7,915 nt of DNA from Actinomycetota bacterium (GCA_005883885.1 VAYF01000120.1:1-7915); one strand, 5' to 3'; shown: positions 1 to 5,290, numbered from the stretch's first letter. The notes: generated by a model not told the origin, from the letters alone. Numbers and translations are program-made.

Positions 1-105
1 GGCGTTCTCGCGATCTTCACGAGCCACGCGTTCGGCATCAGCGCCCTGCATCTGCTGGCGGCCGGCATGATCGTCCTCGGAGTGGCGGTCGTCCTCGGCG
101 GTTGA
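1..105 (+). CDS. C-terminal fragment of a small membrane protein (5' end outside window)
   Basis: Frame 1 is open from the left edge to TGA at 103-105 and encodes 34 residues. They are almost entirely hydrophobic, with a likely membrane helix over roughly residues 14-32 (H-L-L-A-A-G-M-I-V-L-G-V-A-V-V-L). No start lies inside the window, so this is the end of a longer gene. I cannot name the family. The texture (small residues, repeated G-V/L-G) recalls small multi-pass actinobacterial membrane proteins such as DUF7144 or HdeD-like proteins, but the piece is too short to decide. The stop is followed directly by membrane-like coding sequence in the next frame (see 106-265), so this stop may be a frameshift product rather than the natural C-terminus. 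Confidence 0.4.
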   Translation, partial: GVLAIFTSHAFGISALHLLAAGMIVLGVAVVLGG

Positions 106-265
106 ACGAGCGACGATACCCGTTTCGATCATCACCGGATGGATCAACAGCGTCTCGTACATGGCGGCCCTCTCGCTGTGGGCGCTGGTCTCCGGTCACT
201 GGTCCGCGTGGCAGGCGGCCCGGGTCGAGGTGAAGCAAGACGAGGATGACGCCGGCGTCACCTGA
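106..265 (+). pseudogene. Possible out-of-frame continuation of the membrane protein, or a tiny separate ORF
   Basis: Frame 2 is open from position 71 to TGA at 263-265. Past position 106 it reads as protein-like sequence: a hydrophobic stretch (I-P-V-S-I-I-T-G-W-I-N-S-V-S-Y-M-A-A-L-S-L-W-A-L-V) followed by a charged tail (R-V-E-V-K-Q-D-E-D-D). A membrane helix ending in a charged cytosolic tail is a normal C-terminus for a small membrane protein. The only ATG in this frame is at 161; it would give a 34-residue peptide and split the hydrophobic stretch, so an independent gene looks less likely than a continuation. Joining frame 1 to frame 2 needs the loss of one base near 97-105. The stop lies 5 nt from the convergent aquaporin stop, as expected of a real gene end. 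The frameshift could be genuine decay or a sequencing error. Confidence 0.3.
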
Positions 266-270
266 GCGGA

Positions 271-1026
271 TCAGGCGTCCCTGGGCTCGGTCGGTGATCC
301 CTGCGCTGCTTCCTTCGCCGCCGCTTCACCGCCCGCCCCGCGCAACAGATACGCGAAGATCACGGCCGCCAGACCTCCGGCGAACGGACCGACGACGTAG
401 ATCCACCAGGACACGAAGTCCCCCGAGACGATGTCCGGCCCCAGCGATCGTGCGGGGTTCATGGAGGCATCCGTCACGGGGCTCGACCACAAACCGGCGA
501 GTGCCACGTACCCGCCGACTGCCACGGCCGAGAGACCACCGACGTTCCGACCTTCCGACGCCGTGCCGAGGATCACGGTGATGAGACCGGCCGTGAGGAC
601 CAGCTCCATCACGACCGCCTGTGCTCCACCGACGCCGGGACCGGGCAGGGTGACGCCCACCCCCCCGACGCGGCCGAACATCGCCCGCAGGAGGCCGCAG
701 GCCGCGACGGAGCCGATCAGTTGAGCGATGACGTATCCCGGCACGCGGGCCCACGGGAAGTCGCCCCGCAGCGCGAAGGCCACCGTGACGACAGGATTCA
801 GATGCGCGCCGGAGAGCGCTCCCAGCGAAAGGATCACGGCCATCACCGTCAGGCCCGGTGCCGTGACCTCGGCGGCACGACCGATCTGGCCGTGGCTGAG
901 CTCGTCCACGACCACGGCACCCGCCGCGCTCAAGACCAGCAGGAACGTCCCGAGGGATTCCGCAAGGAGTCGTTGCGGATGCAGGACGCGCTCCGGTCCC
1001 GCGTCCGTTCGGAGCCCGTTCGTCAT
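271..1026 (-). CDS. Aquaporin / major intrinsic protein (MIP) family channel
   Basis: A 251-residue inner-membrane channel of normal MIP length that passively conducts water or small neutral solutes. Six membrane helices can be drawn at about 19-41, 56-73, 95-116, 136-155, 165-183 and 206-228. The two half-helix signatures are present: S-G-A-H-L-N-P-V at 72-79, where the first NPA is NPV, and D-A-S-M-N-P-A-R at 186-193. By eye alignment to E. coli AqpZ, the selectivity filter (F43, H174, T183, R189) maps to P57, G178, A187 and R193. The pore would then be less aromatic and wider than a strict water channel and lack the GlpF aromatic pair, so the substrate is open. The C-terminal 20 residues are Ala/Glu rich and probably cytosolic. 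Start ATG 1026 is preceded by AGGA about 8 nt upstream. It lies 129 bp downstream of the secreted DUF4232 gene on the same strand and may be read through from it. Confidence 0.93.
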   Translation of the reverse strand: MTNGLRTDAGPERVLHPQRLLAESLGTFLLVLSAAGAVVVDELSHGQIGRAAEVTAPGLTVMAVILSLGALSGAHLNPVVTVAFALRGDFPWARVPGYVIAQLIGSVAACGLLRAMFGRVGGVGVTLPGPGVGGAQAVVMELVLTAGLITVILGTASEGRNVGGLSAVAVGGYVALAGLWSSPVTDASMNPARSLGPDIVSGDFVSWWIYVVGPFAGGLAAVIFAYLLRGAGGEAAAKEAAQGSPTEPRDA

Positions 1027-1155
1027 GGGAGGTTCCTACCCGGTCCATGGCCTCCACCAACGGGCCGCGGCGGATAACGGCGCTGACGCCGCAACCGGGA
1101 TCCGAGATCGTGGATCTCGATGCCGGCCGCGACGTCAGGTGCGGTACTCGGATGC
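1027..1155. other. Intergenic gap between the DUF4232 gene and the aquaporin gene
   Basis: This 129-bp non-coding gap holds the Shine-Dalgarno-like AGGA of the aquaporin gene and a small perfect inverted repeat at 1103-1119. I looked for -35/-10 promoter boxes on the minus strand and found none with acceptable spacing; the nearest -10-like word is TTATCC around 1075. The gap is long enough for its own aquaporin promoter. Confidence 0.5.
1103..1119. repeat. 7-bp perfect inverted repeat, possible small hairpin or operator
   Basis: CGAGATC, spacer GTG, GATCTCG. The arms are perfectly complementary. As RNA this is a weak stem with a 3-nt loop and has no T-run on either strand, so an intrinsic terminator is not well supported. 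As DNA it is a plausible dyad for a dimeric regulator between the secreted DUF4232 gene and the aquaporin gene. A chance occurrence in GC-rich DNA cannot be excluded. Confidence 0.25.
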
Positions 1156-1668
1156 CTACGCGGGATGGACGCCAGCGCGCACGGCGGAAACGTGCACGAC
1201 ACCGCGACACGCTTGCAGCTGCGCCGGGATGAACAACGATGCGCTGGCGTTCGGGGGCGTGATCTGGATCACCGCCGACGTCGGGCAGGCAGCTGAACCG
1301 GAAGGAACGTCGTTGTAGCTCGAGTAGAAGGTGGCGGACCCTCCCGGCAGCAACTTCACGTGGCTGGGCGCCGGCGGCAGGTTCCGCTTCACGGTCGTGG
1401 GGATCGGGCGTCCGGCGCGACCGTAGAGCTGGATGTCCGGGTAGCCATCCAGATCGCATGCCGTCGTGGAAACGTTCGTGAACACCCAGGCTCCATGGAT
1501 CGTGCCTGCGGCCCCGTTGATGCCGTTCGCCCGGACACCGAGCTGGTTCCGAAGGCAGCTCGCGGGTCTCGAGGCCGTCTGGAGCGCCGCCGAGATCGTG
1601 GGGAAGGCGGCGAGCGCGACGATCGCGGCCACGGTGACGCCGATCAGGGACGTGCGGATCTTCTCCAT
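1156..1668 (-). CDS. Secreted DUF4232-family protein
   Basis: A 170-residue exported protein. Residues 1-30 look like a signal peptide: M-E-K-I-R, then a hydrophobic core to about residue 22, with possible cleavage near A-L-Q/T-A-S at 28-33. The mature part matches the DUF4232 pattern as I know it from actinobacterial secreted and lipoproteins: an early Cys (C38), a G-A-W-V-F-T-N-V motif at 59-66, C-D-L-D-G-Y-P at 71-77, L-L-P-G-G-S-A at 106-112, C128, I-T-P-P at 136-139 and a late Cys (C154). Four cysteines imply two disulfides outside the cell. No lipobox is seen, so it is probably released or held only by an uncleaved signal. Biochemical function is unknown. ATG 1668 has an excellent AGGAGG (1677-1682) at 8 nt. 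It begins 32 bp after the upstream membrane DUF4232-like gene, with which it shares motifs and cysteine spacing, suggesting duplication within an operon. Confidence 0.82.
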   Translation of the reverse strand: MEKIRTSLIGVTVAAIVALAAFPTISAALQTASRPASCLRNQLGVRANGINGAAGTIHGAWVFTNVSTTACDLDGYPDIQLYGRAGRPIPTTVKRNLPPAPSHVKLLPGGSATFYSSYNDVPSGSAACPTSAVIQITPPNASASLFIPAQLQACRGVVHVSAVRAGVHPA

Positions 1669-1700
1669 CGGTGGATCCTCCTTCGTTCAGATCGCCCGGC

Positions 1701-2399
1701 TCAGCCGCCGGCGCTGGGTTCGAAGGGCCCGACCTCGAGCGTTGACGGCTCGGTGGGCCCGTTGCAGGGAGGCACGAAGCTCGCGTCGGCACTGGATGGG
1801 TCCAGGGTCCCGGCGCCGTTCCCGAGGTCGATCTTCCAGGACACCGGACCGGACAGTTGCGGACAGGCGTTCGACCACCGGACACGGACGGAAGCCGCCG
1901 ATCCGGGCTGCAGGCTGACGACGGGCCACCCTTGCGGCTGGGGCGCCGTGTTCACCTTCCACTGCGGCTCGCTCGCGGTGACCTGGACGCGCACCTCGTT
2001 CCCCTGCGCGTCGGAGATCGACACGGCCGGCCGACCGGTGAGGATGCAGGTCGCTCCGCCGACGTTCGTGAGGTCGATCGATCCCTCGACCGATCCCATC
2101 GCGCCCTCGAGGGAGACCCTGCCCTGCAGGTCCGACGCCGCACACCCGGTCGACGGTGGCGCGACGGAACCGGAGTGCACGGGGATCGTGCCGCCGGAGC
2201 CATGGAGCAGCCCCAGGTTGGCGACCCCCGCAGAGGCGCCGGCCACGATCAGCACGGCTCCCAGCACGGACGCCACGGCGTTCCGCGCGACCCTGCGCCG
2301 TGCCCGCCCGAGCATCGTCGGGGGAACATCCTGGATGTGCGGGACCTCTGCGGCCCGGTCCCGGAGCACCTGTTCCAGCTCGTTCAGATCGTCATCCAT
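1701..2399 (-). CDS. Membrane-anchored DUF4232-like protein, candidate anti-sigma factor
   Basis: A 232-residue single-pass membrane protein. Residues 1-39 are a charged, probably cytosolic segment ending in R-A-R-R-R-V-A-R; one membrane helix spans about 41-64; the rest is outside. The outer part carries a DUF4232-like fold: C86, L-T-N-V-G-G-A-T-C (C118) followed by I-L-T-G-R-P, L-Q-P-G-S-A-A at 163-169, C179 and C212. Cys spacing (32, 61, 33) resembles that of the secreted neighbour (33, 57, 26). Coupling to the sigma gene and the N-terminal texture (acidic helix, Arg cluster, helix) match membrane partners that often follow SigE-family sigma genes, so an anti-sigma role is inferred. No zinc anti-sigma motif (H-x3-C-x2-C) is present. 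ATG 2399 is chosen over ATG 2405 because GAGGAG (2408-2413) lies 8 nt from 2399 but only 2 nt from 2405. It overlaps the sigma stop by 8 bp, suggesting translational coupling. Confidence 0.75.
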   Translation of the reverse strand: MDDDLNELEQVLRDRAAEVPHIQDVPPTMLGRARRRVARNAVASVLGAVLIVAGASAGVANLGLLHGSGGTIPVHSGSVAPPSTGCAASDLQGRVSLEGAMGSVEGSIDLTNVGGATCILTGRPAVSISDAQGNEVRVQVTASEPQWKVNTAPQPQGWPVVSLQPGSAASVRVRWSNACPQLSGPVSWKIDLGNGAGTLDPSSADASFVPPCNGPTEPSTLEVGPFEPSAGG

Positions 2400-2892
2400 C
2401 ACCATCGCTCCTCACGTGGATCCGCAGCTCGGCGAGGCCTCGGGACACGAGGGATCGCACCGTTCCCGGCCGGCATCCCAGGATGTCGGCCACCCGTTGC
2501 TCGGGGAGGTCTTCGTAGATGCGGAGCACGATGGCCGTCCGCTGCCGGACCGGCAGCCGCTGGAGCCCGTGCCACAGCTCGTCACGGCGCCCGGTGTCCG
2601 GCGCGTCGCCCATCCTCGGCGGTTCTGCCCCGGAGCGGCTGAGATAGGACCGCTCGACCCGCTTCCTGCGGAAATGGGAGTTGGCCAGGTTCACGATCGT
2701 CCGGCGCAGGTAGGCGTCGAAGGCGCCGGGATCCCGGAGGTGCACCAATCGCCCGGCGAGCTTGACGAAGGCATCCTGGACCAGGTCCTCGGCGAGCTGG
2801 CGATCCCCCGTCAACATGTAGGCGAGGCGGGTCGCCTCAGCAGCGTGCCGAACGTAGAGCTCGGCGAGCCGGCCCCCCGGCGCATCGGTCAC
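2392..2892 (-). CDS. ECF RNA polymerase sigma factor, SigE family
   Basis: A group 4 sigma factor of 166 residues that directs RNA polymerase to a small regulon. Region 2 spans about residues 10-77 and contains L-T-G-D-R-Q-L-A-E-D-L-V-Q-D-A-F and the core-binding/-10 helix ending R-R-K-R. A linker of about 28 residues follows. Region 4 spans about 106-157, with L-P-x-R-Q-R-T-A-I-V-L-R and the helix-turn-helix E-Q-R-V-A-D-I-L-G-C-R-P-G-T-V-R-S. The pattern is that of actinobacterial SigE-type ECFs. Start choice: GTG 2892 has GAGAGGA (2900-2906) at 7 nt and gives the usual family length. ATG 2925 adds 11 residues with only a weak AGG close to it. GTG 2991 would overlap the upstream gene and has no ribosome binding site. 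The gene overlaps the membrane DUF4232-like gene by 8 bp, as sigma/anti-sigma pairs often do. A possible self-recognised promoter lies at 2934-2957. Confidence 0.9.
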   Translation of the reverse strand: MTDAPGGRLAELYVRHAAEATRLAYMLTGDRQLAEDLVQDAFVKLAGRLVHLRDPGAFDAYLRRTIVNLANSHFRRKRVERSYLSRSGAEPPRMGDAPDTGRRDELWHGLQRLPVRQRTAIVLRIYEDLPEQRVADILGCRPGTVRSLVSRGLAELRIHVRSDGDG

Positions 2893-2933
2893 GTACGCAT
2901 CCTCTCGCGTTGCGAGTCGGCTCATACCTGGTA

Positions 2934-2957
2934 GACGCTTACCACCCACGGGTGGTT
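2934..2957 (-). promoter_or_regulatory. Candidate ECF-type promoter of the sigma operon
   Basis: Read on the minus strand: AACC, 16-nt spacer, CGTC. This matches the general -35 (AAC core) and -10 (CGTC) pattern of many ECF sigma factors in both sequence and spacing. It lies upstream of the sigma gene and overlaps the end of the oxidoreductase gene. A transcript starting about 8 nt past CGTC would give a leader of about 34 nt to GTG 2892, with the Shine-Dalgarno sequence inside it. The most likely user is the sigma factor itself. The motif is short, so chance is a real alternative. Confidence 0.35.
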
Positions 2958-3790
2958 GCGCTTGCGGGCCAGGCTCGGTTCGCGAACGCACGGAGGCCGC
3001 CCGCGATATCCGTCATGGAACCGGCGAGCGGTGGTGCATCCTCGTCGACCGGCTCCTCACCGGGCTCGAGGTCGATCGCCGTGAACACGCAGACGCTCCG
3101 CGCGAGGGCCTCGGGATCCCTCCCGAGGCCGCGCGCGACCCGCGTCACGCGTTCGTTCTGTGCAGCGAACCCGGCCGGGTCGTTCCCGCACCAGGGCCCC
3201 CAGACGTTCCAGGCATCGACCGTGGGCACGGTCGCCTCCAGGATGCGCTCGCCCGTGCTGCCGATCATGAGCGGCACACGACGAGACATCGACGGCAACA
3301 GGACCGCATCGTCCGTCCGATACCCCGCACCGTCGAACGACACACGCTCCCCCGCGAGCAGCCCGCGCACGATCCGGTACGCCTCGATCGATCGGGTGGC
3401 CCTCCCTTCGAACGGGAGCCCGAATGCCTCGAACTCGGCTCCGTTCCACCCCGCCCCCAGCCCGAGGGTCAGGCGGCCGCCGCTGATCTCGTCCAGCGTG
3501 GCGGCCATCTTCGCGAGGATCGGCGGGTGTCGGAACGCGGTGCAGGCGACGAGCGGCCCGAGCCGGATCCCGGTCGTCGCGGCCGCGATCGCAGCGAGCA
3601 GCGTGAACGCCTCCAGGGGCCCTCGTTCCGGACCGTCGTCGCGGTACAGCAGGTGGTCGCCGACCCAGATCGAGTCGAACCCGACCTCCTCCGCGGCGCG
3701 GGCCATGACGAGGTACTCCTCGATCGGAACCCTCCGCTCGGCTTCCGGAAGCTGGATCCCCACCCGCGGCCGCGGCATCCGCCGGAGCAT
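2939..3790 (-). CDS. LLM-class (luciferase-like) flavin-dependent oxidoreductase
   Basis: A 283-residue TIM-barrel enzyme of the luciferase-like monooxygenase superfamily; in Actinomycetota many members use cofactor F420 instead of FMN. Substrate unknown. Family landmarks: first strand R-V-G-I-Q-L-P at 9-15; M-A-R-A-A-E-E-V-G-F-D-S-I-W-V-G-D-H at 29-46; I-R-L-G-P-L-V at 75-81; F-R-H-P-P-I-L-A-K-M-A-A-T-L-D-E-I-S-G-G-R at 86-106; L-G-L-G-A-G-W at 109-115; V-P-L-M-I-G at 172-177; and the late M-T-D-I-A-G-G-L-R-A-F-A at 259-270. After A270 the family usually continues with a G-V-D-x-x-Q-type strand and a final helix. Here it ends with 13 unrelated residues, so the last barrel strand appears lost. 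Start ATG 3790 has a GAGG about 10 nt upstream; ATG 3778 is an alternative with no better site. The stop lies 46 bp before sigma start GTG 2892, so read-through is possible. Confidence 0.88.
   Translation of the reverse strand: MLRRMPRPRVGIQLPEAERRVPIEEYLVMARAAEEVGFDSIWVGDHLLYRDDGPERGPLEAFTLLAAIAAATTGIRLGPLVACTAFRHPPILAKMAATLDEISGGRLTLGLGAGWNGAEFEAFGLPFEGRATRSIEAYRIVRGLLAGERVSFDGAGYRTDDAVLLPSMSRRVPLMIGSTGERILEATVPTVDAWNVWGPWCGNDPAGFAAQNERVTRVARGLGRDPEALARSVCVFTAIDLEPGEEPVDEDAPPLAGSMTDIAGGLRAFANRAWPASATTRGW
2941..2956. repeat. Inverted repeat overlapping the oxidoreductase stop codon and the promoter spacer
   Basis: ACCACCC, AC, GGGTGGT on the plus strand: 7-bp perfect arms, or as RNA a 6-bp stem with a 4-nt loop. 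It covers the last codons of the oxidoreductase gene and falls inside the spacer of the candidate sigma promoter. It has no following T-run. It could be a regulator binding site over the promoter or a weak hairpin between the two genes. Confidence 0.3.
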
Positions 3791-3838
3791 ACGGCCGGTG
3801 CCTCAAGGCGACCGGTTCGACGCCGATGGACTAGCACC
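3791..3838. other. 48-bp divergent intergenic region
   Basis: This is the only spacer between the minus-strand oxidoreductase operon and the plus-strand oxoamine synthase. On the plus strand it holds the candidate sigma-28-like promoter at 3802-3829. On the minus strand I see only a GAGG ribosome-binding-like word and no convincing promoter. Any regulator bound here would affect both directions. Confidence 0.5.
3802..3829 (+). promoter_or_regulatory. Candidate sigma-28/WhiG-type promoter of the oxoamine synthase gene
   Basis: CTCAAG (3802-3807), 14-nt spacer, GCCGATGG (3822-3829). The -10 differs from the sigma-28 consensus GCCGATAA at two positions. TCAA stands where TAAA is expected, 15 nt before GCCG, which is the usual spacing. 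The start ATG at 3839 is 9 nt past the -10, so transcription would begin at or within a few bases of it. No Shine-Dalgarno sequence precedes the ATG, which fits a leaderless message. The same geometry recurs at 5263-5290. Confidence 0.4.
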
Positions 3839-5197
3839 ATGGGACGAACCGTTCCTGCACGGCCGCCGCGCGCCCCCGAAGCACCTGGGCAGACCGCGAC
3901 GGTCGAGGCTGCCCTCCCGTCCCCGAACGGCAAACCGCGTCGCCGACAGGACGACGGCTGGCTCGATCGATGGGCGCTGACGGTCTCGGACCTCACGCGG
4001 CTCACGAACACCCACCCGATGATGGACGCGATCATCGAGGAGCAGCGGGGCCGCCGGATCCGGATCGGCGATCGTTGGCTCGCGGACTTCGCGAGCTGCA
4101 ACTACCTCGGATTCGACCTCGATGAGGAGATCATCGCGTCGGTACCGGAGTACCTCGCGAAGTGGGGAACGCACCCCTCATGGTCGCGGCTCCTGGGCAA
4201 TCCCAGGATGTATCCCGAGATCGAAGAGCAGATGACGGAGCTCCTGCACGCCCCAGACGTCCTCGTGCTCCCGACGATCACTCACATCCACACGTCGGTG
4301 ATCCCCGTGCTCGTGGGCGATGGGACGATCTTCCTGGACGGCCGGGCGCACAAGACGATGTACGACGGTGCGATGTACGCGGCCGGCCACGGGGCCTCCA
4401 TCGTCCGGTTCCGGCACAACGACCCCGAGCACCTGGCCGAGCTGCTCGACGATGCGATGTATCCGTCGCCGCGGGTGATCGCGATGGATGGTGTCAATTC
4501 GATGACCGGCAATGCTCCCGACCTGGCCGCCTTCTCCCGCCTCGCGACGGACCATCACTGCCTGTTGTACGTGGATGACGCGCACGGCTTCGGCCTGATC
4601 GGCGAGCGCTCCCCCGATGAGCTCTGTGACTACGGCACCTCGGGCAACAGCGTGTTCCGGCACCTGGGCGTGTCGTACGACGATGCGGTGCTCGTCGCCG
4701 GCTTCTCGAAGTCTTACTCCTCCTTGCTCGCGTTCATGTCGCTCACCACGCCGTTGAAGGACGCGCTGAAGGTGCTCGCCCCTCCGTACCTCTACTCGGG
4801 TCCGTCGCCGGTCGCATCGCTCGCGACCGTGCTCGCCGGGCTCGAGGTGAACCGCAGACGGGGAGACCTCGTGCGCCTGGATGTGTGGCGGAAGACCGCA
4901 CGCGTGCTCGACGCCATGCGCTCCCTCGGGATCCATACGCCCAACACGTCGGGACATCCCATCATCGAGATCCCGCTCGCCAACCACGAGGAGATCGACG
5001 ACGCCGGCCGATACCTGTTCGAGCACGGGATCTACGTGACGATGGCCGCCTACCCGCTGGCGCCCAAGAGCGAGGTGGGATTCCGGATCCAGGTCACGGC
5101 GGCCAACGGGGACGACGAGATCGAGGAGCTCATCGCGGTCCTGACCTCGTTGAAGGAGCGGTTCCAGCTCGAACAGCTCCACCCGGCCACGGCCTGA
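3839..5197 (+). CDS. Alpha-oxoamine synthase family PLP enzyme (KAPA synthase / serine palmitoyltransferase-like)
   Basis: A 452-residue fold-type I PLP enzyme. The family condenses an amino acid with an acyl-CoA or acyl-ACP with loss of CO2, as in BioF, KBL, ALAS and SPT. Visible landmarks: F-A-S-C-N-Y-L-G at 84-91; S-W-S-R-L-L-G-N at 114-121; H171 in D-G-R-A-H-K, equivalent to the PLP-stacking His of BioF; R-F-R-H-N-D at 190-195; M-D-G-V-N-S-M-T-G at 216-224; V-D-D-A-H-G at 245-250 with D246 (PLP ring nitrogen) and H249; F-S-K-S at 289-292 with Schiff-base K291; and F-R-I-Q-V-T at 415-420 with R416 for the substrate carboxylate. It is longer than the usual ~400 residues because of a Pro/Arg-rich N-terminal extension of about 40 residues. 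The glycine-rich S-G-Y-x-A-N stretch of BioF is replaced by L-P-T-I-T-H-I-H at 144-151, so biotin synthesis is not implied. No bio, kbl or ALAS pathway partner is nearby. ATG 3839 is the only good start before the conserved region. Confidence 0.9.
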   Translation: MGRTVPARPPRAPEAPGQTATVEAALPSPNGKPRRRQDDGWLDRWALTVSDLTRLTNTHPMMDAIIEEQRGRRIRIGDRWLADFASCNYLGFDLDEEIIASVPEYLAKWGTHPSWSRLLGNPRMYPEIEEQMTELLHAPDVLVLPTITHIHTSVIPVLVGDGTIFLDGRAHKTMYDGAMYAAGHGASIVRFRHNDPEHLAELLDDAMYPSPRVIAMDGVNSMTGNAPDLAAFSRLATDHHCLLYVDDAHGFGLIGERSPDELCDYGTSGNSVFRHLGVSYDDAVLVAGFSKSYSSLLAFMSLTTPLKDALKVLAPPYLYSGPSPVASLATVLAGLEVNRRRGDLVRLDVWRKTARVLDAMRSLGIHTPNTSGHPIIEIPLANHEEIDDAGRYLFEHGIYVTMAAYPLAPKSEVGFRIQVTAANGDDEIEELIAVLTSLKERFQLEQLHPATA

Positions 5198-5216
5198 GCC
5201 GCCCGGACCGATGAGC

Positions 5217-5252
5217 AGGTACTACCCGGAACTGGGTACCTCGGCCGGTTCC
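5217..5252. repeat. Nested inverted repeats with pseudoknot-like complementarity
   Basis: The outer arms AGGTAC (5217-5222) and GTACCT (5236-5241) are perfectly complementary. Inside them, TACCC (5223-5227) and GGGTA (5234-5238) form a second, competing dyad. In addition GGAAC (5228-5232) is complementary to GTTCC (5248-5252). Depending on strand use this could be a compound operator upstream of the 5299 gene, or a folded 3' end or terminator for the oxoamine synthase message, though no T-run follows. If the 5263-5290 promoter is real, this element lies outside the 5299 transcript and is not a riboswitch for it. Confidence 0.4.
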
Positions 5253-5262
5253 CCAAAAAGCA

Positions 5263-5290
5263 CTCATCCTTGGTCGGCGGCGGCCGATAG
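5263..5290 (+). promoter_or_regulatory. Candidate sigma-28/WhiG-type promoter of the GGDEF/EAL gene
   Basis: CTCATC (5263-5268), 14-nt spacer, GCCGATAG (5283-5290). The -10 matches GCCGATAA at seven of eight positions; the -35 (TCAT against TAAA) is weak. ATG 5299 is 8 nt past the -10, so the transcript would be leaderless or nearly so, and only a poorly spaced AGGG precedes the start. Motility and developmental sigma factors of this type commonly control signalling genes, which fits a cyclic di-GMP enzyme. Confidence 0.4.

Noticed and set aside
326..1885. Minus-strand ORF of 519 codons
   Set aside because: It runs out of frame across the aquaporin, the secreted DUF4232 gene and part of the membrane DUF4232-like gene; no domain is visible in it.
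1701..2399. Zinc-binding anti-sigma factor (ZAS) assignment for the membrane protein
   Set aside because: No H-x3-C-x2-C motif occurs in the cytosolic segment; the only cysteines are in the outer domain.
1360..2934. Plus-strand ORF of 524 codons
   Set aside because: It covers the opposite strand of the secreted DUF4232, membrane DUF4232-like and sigma genes, all of which have recognisable motifs. Its own product is low-complexity Arg/Pro/Ser-rich.
2893..2991. Longer N-terminus for the sigma factor from GTG 2991
   Set aside because: It would overlap the oxidoreductase by 53 bp, has no ribosome binding site, and adds residues that are the shadow of the oxidoreductase tail. ATG 2925 stays possible but has a weaker ribosome binding site than GTG 2892.
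3527..3838. Upstream in-frame extension of the oxoamine synthase ORF
   Set aside because: It is antisense to the start of the oxidoreductase, has Arg/Pro-rich shadow composition, and precedes a good ATG at 3839 that keeps the whole conserved domain.
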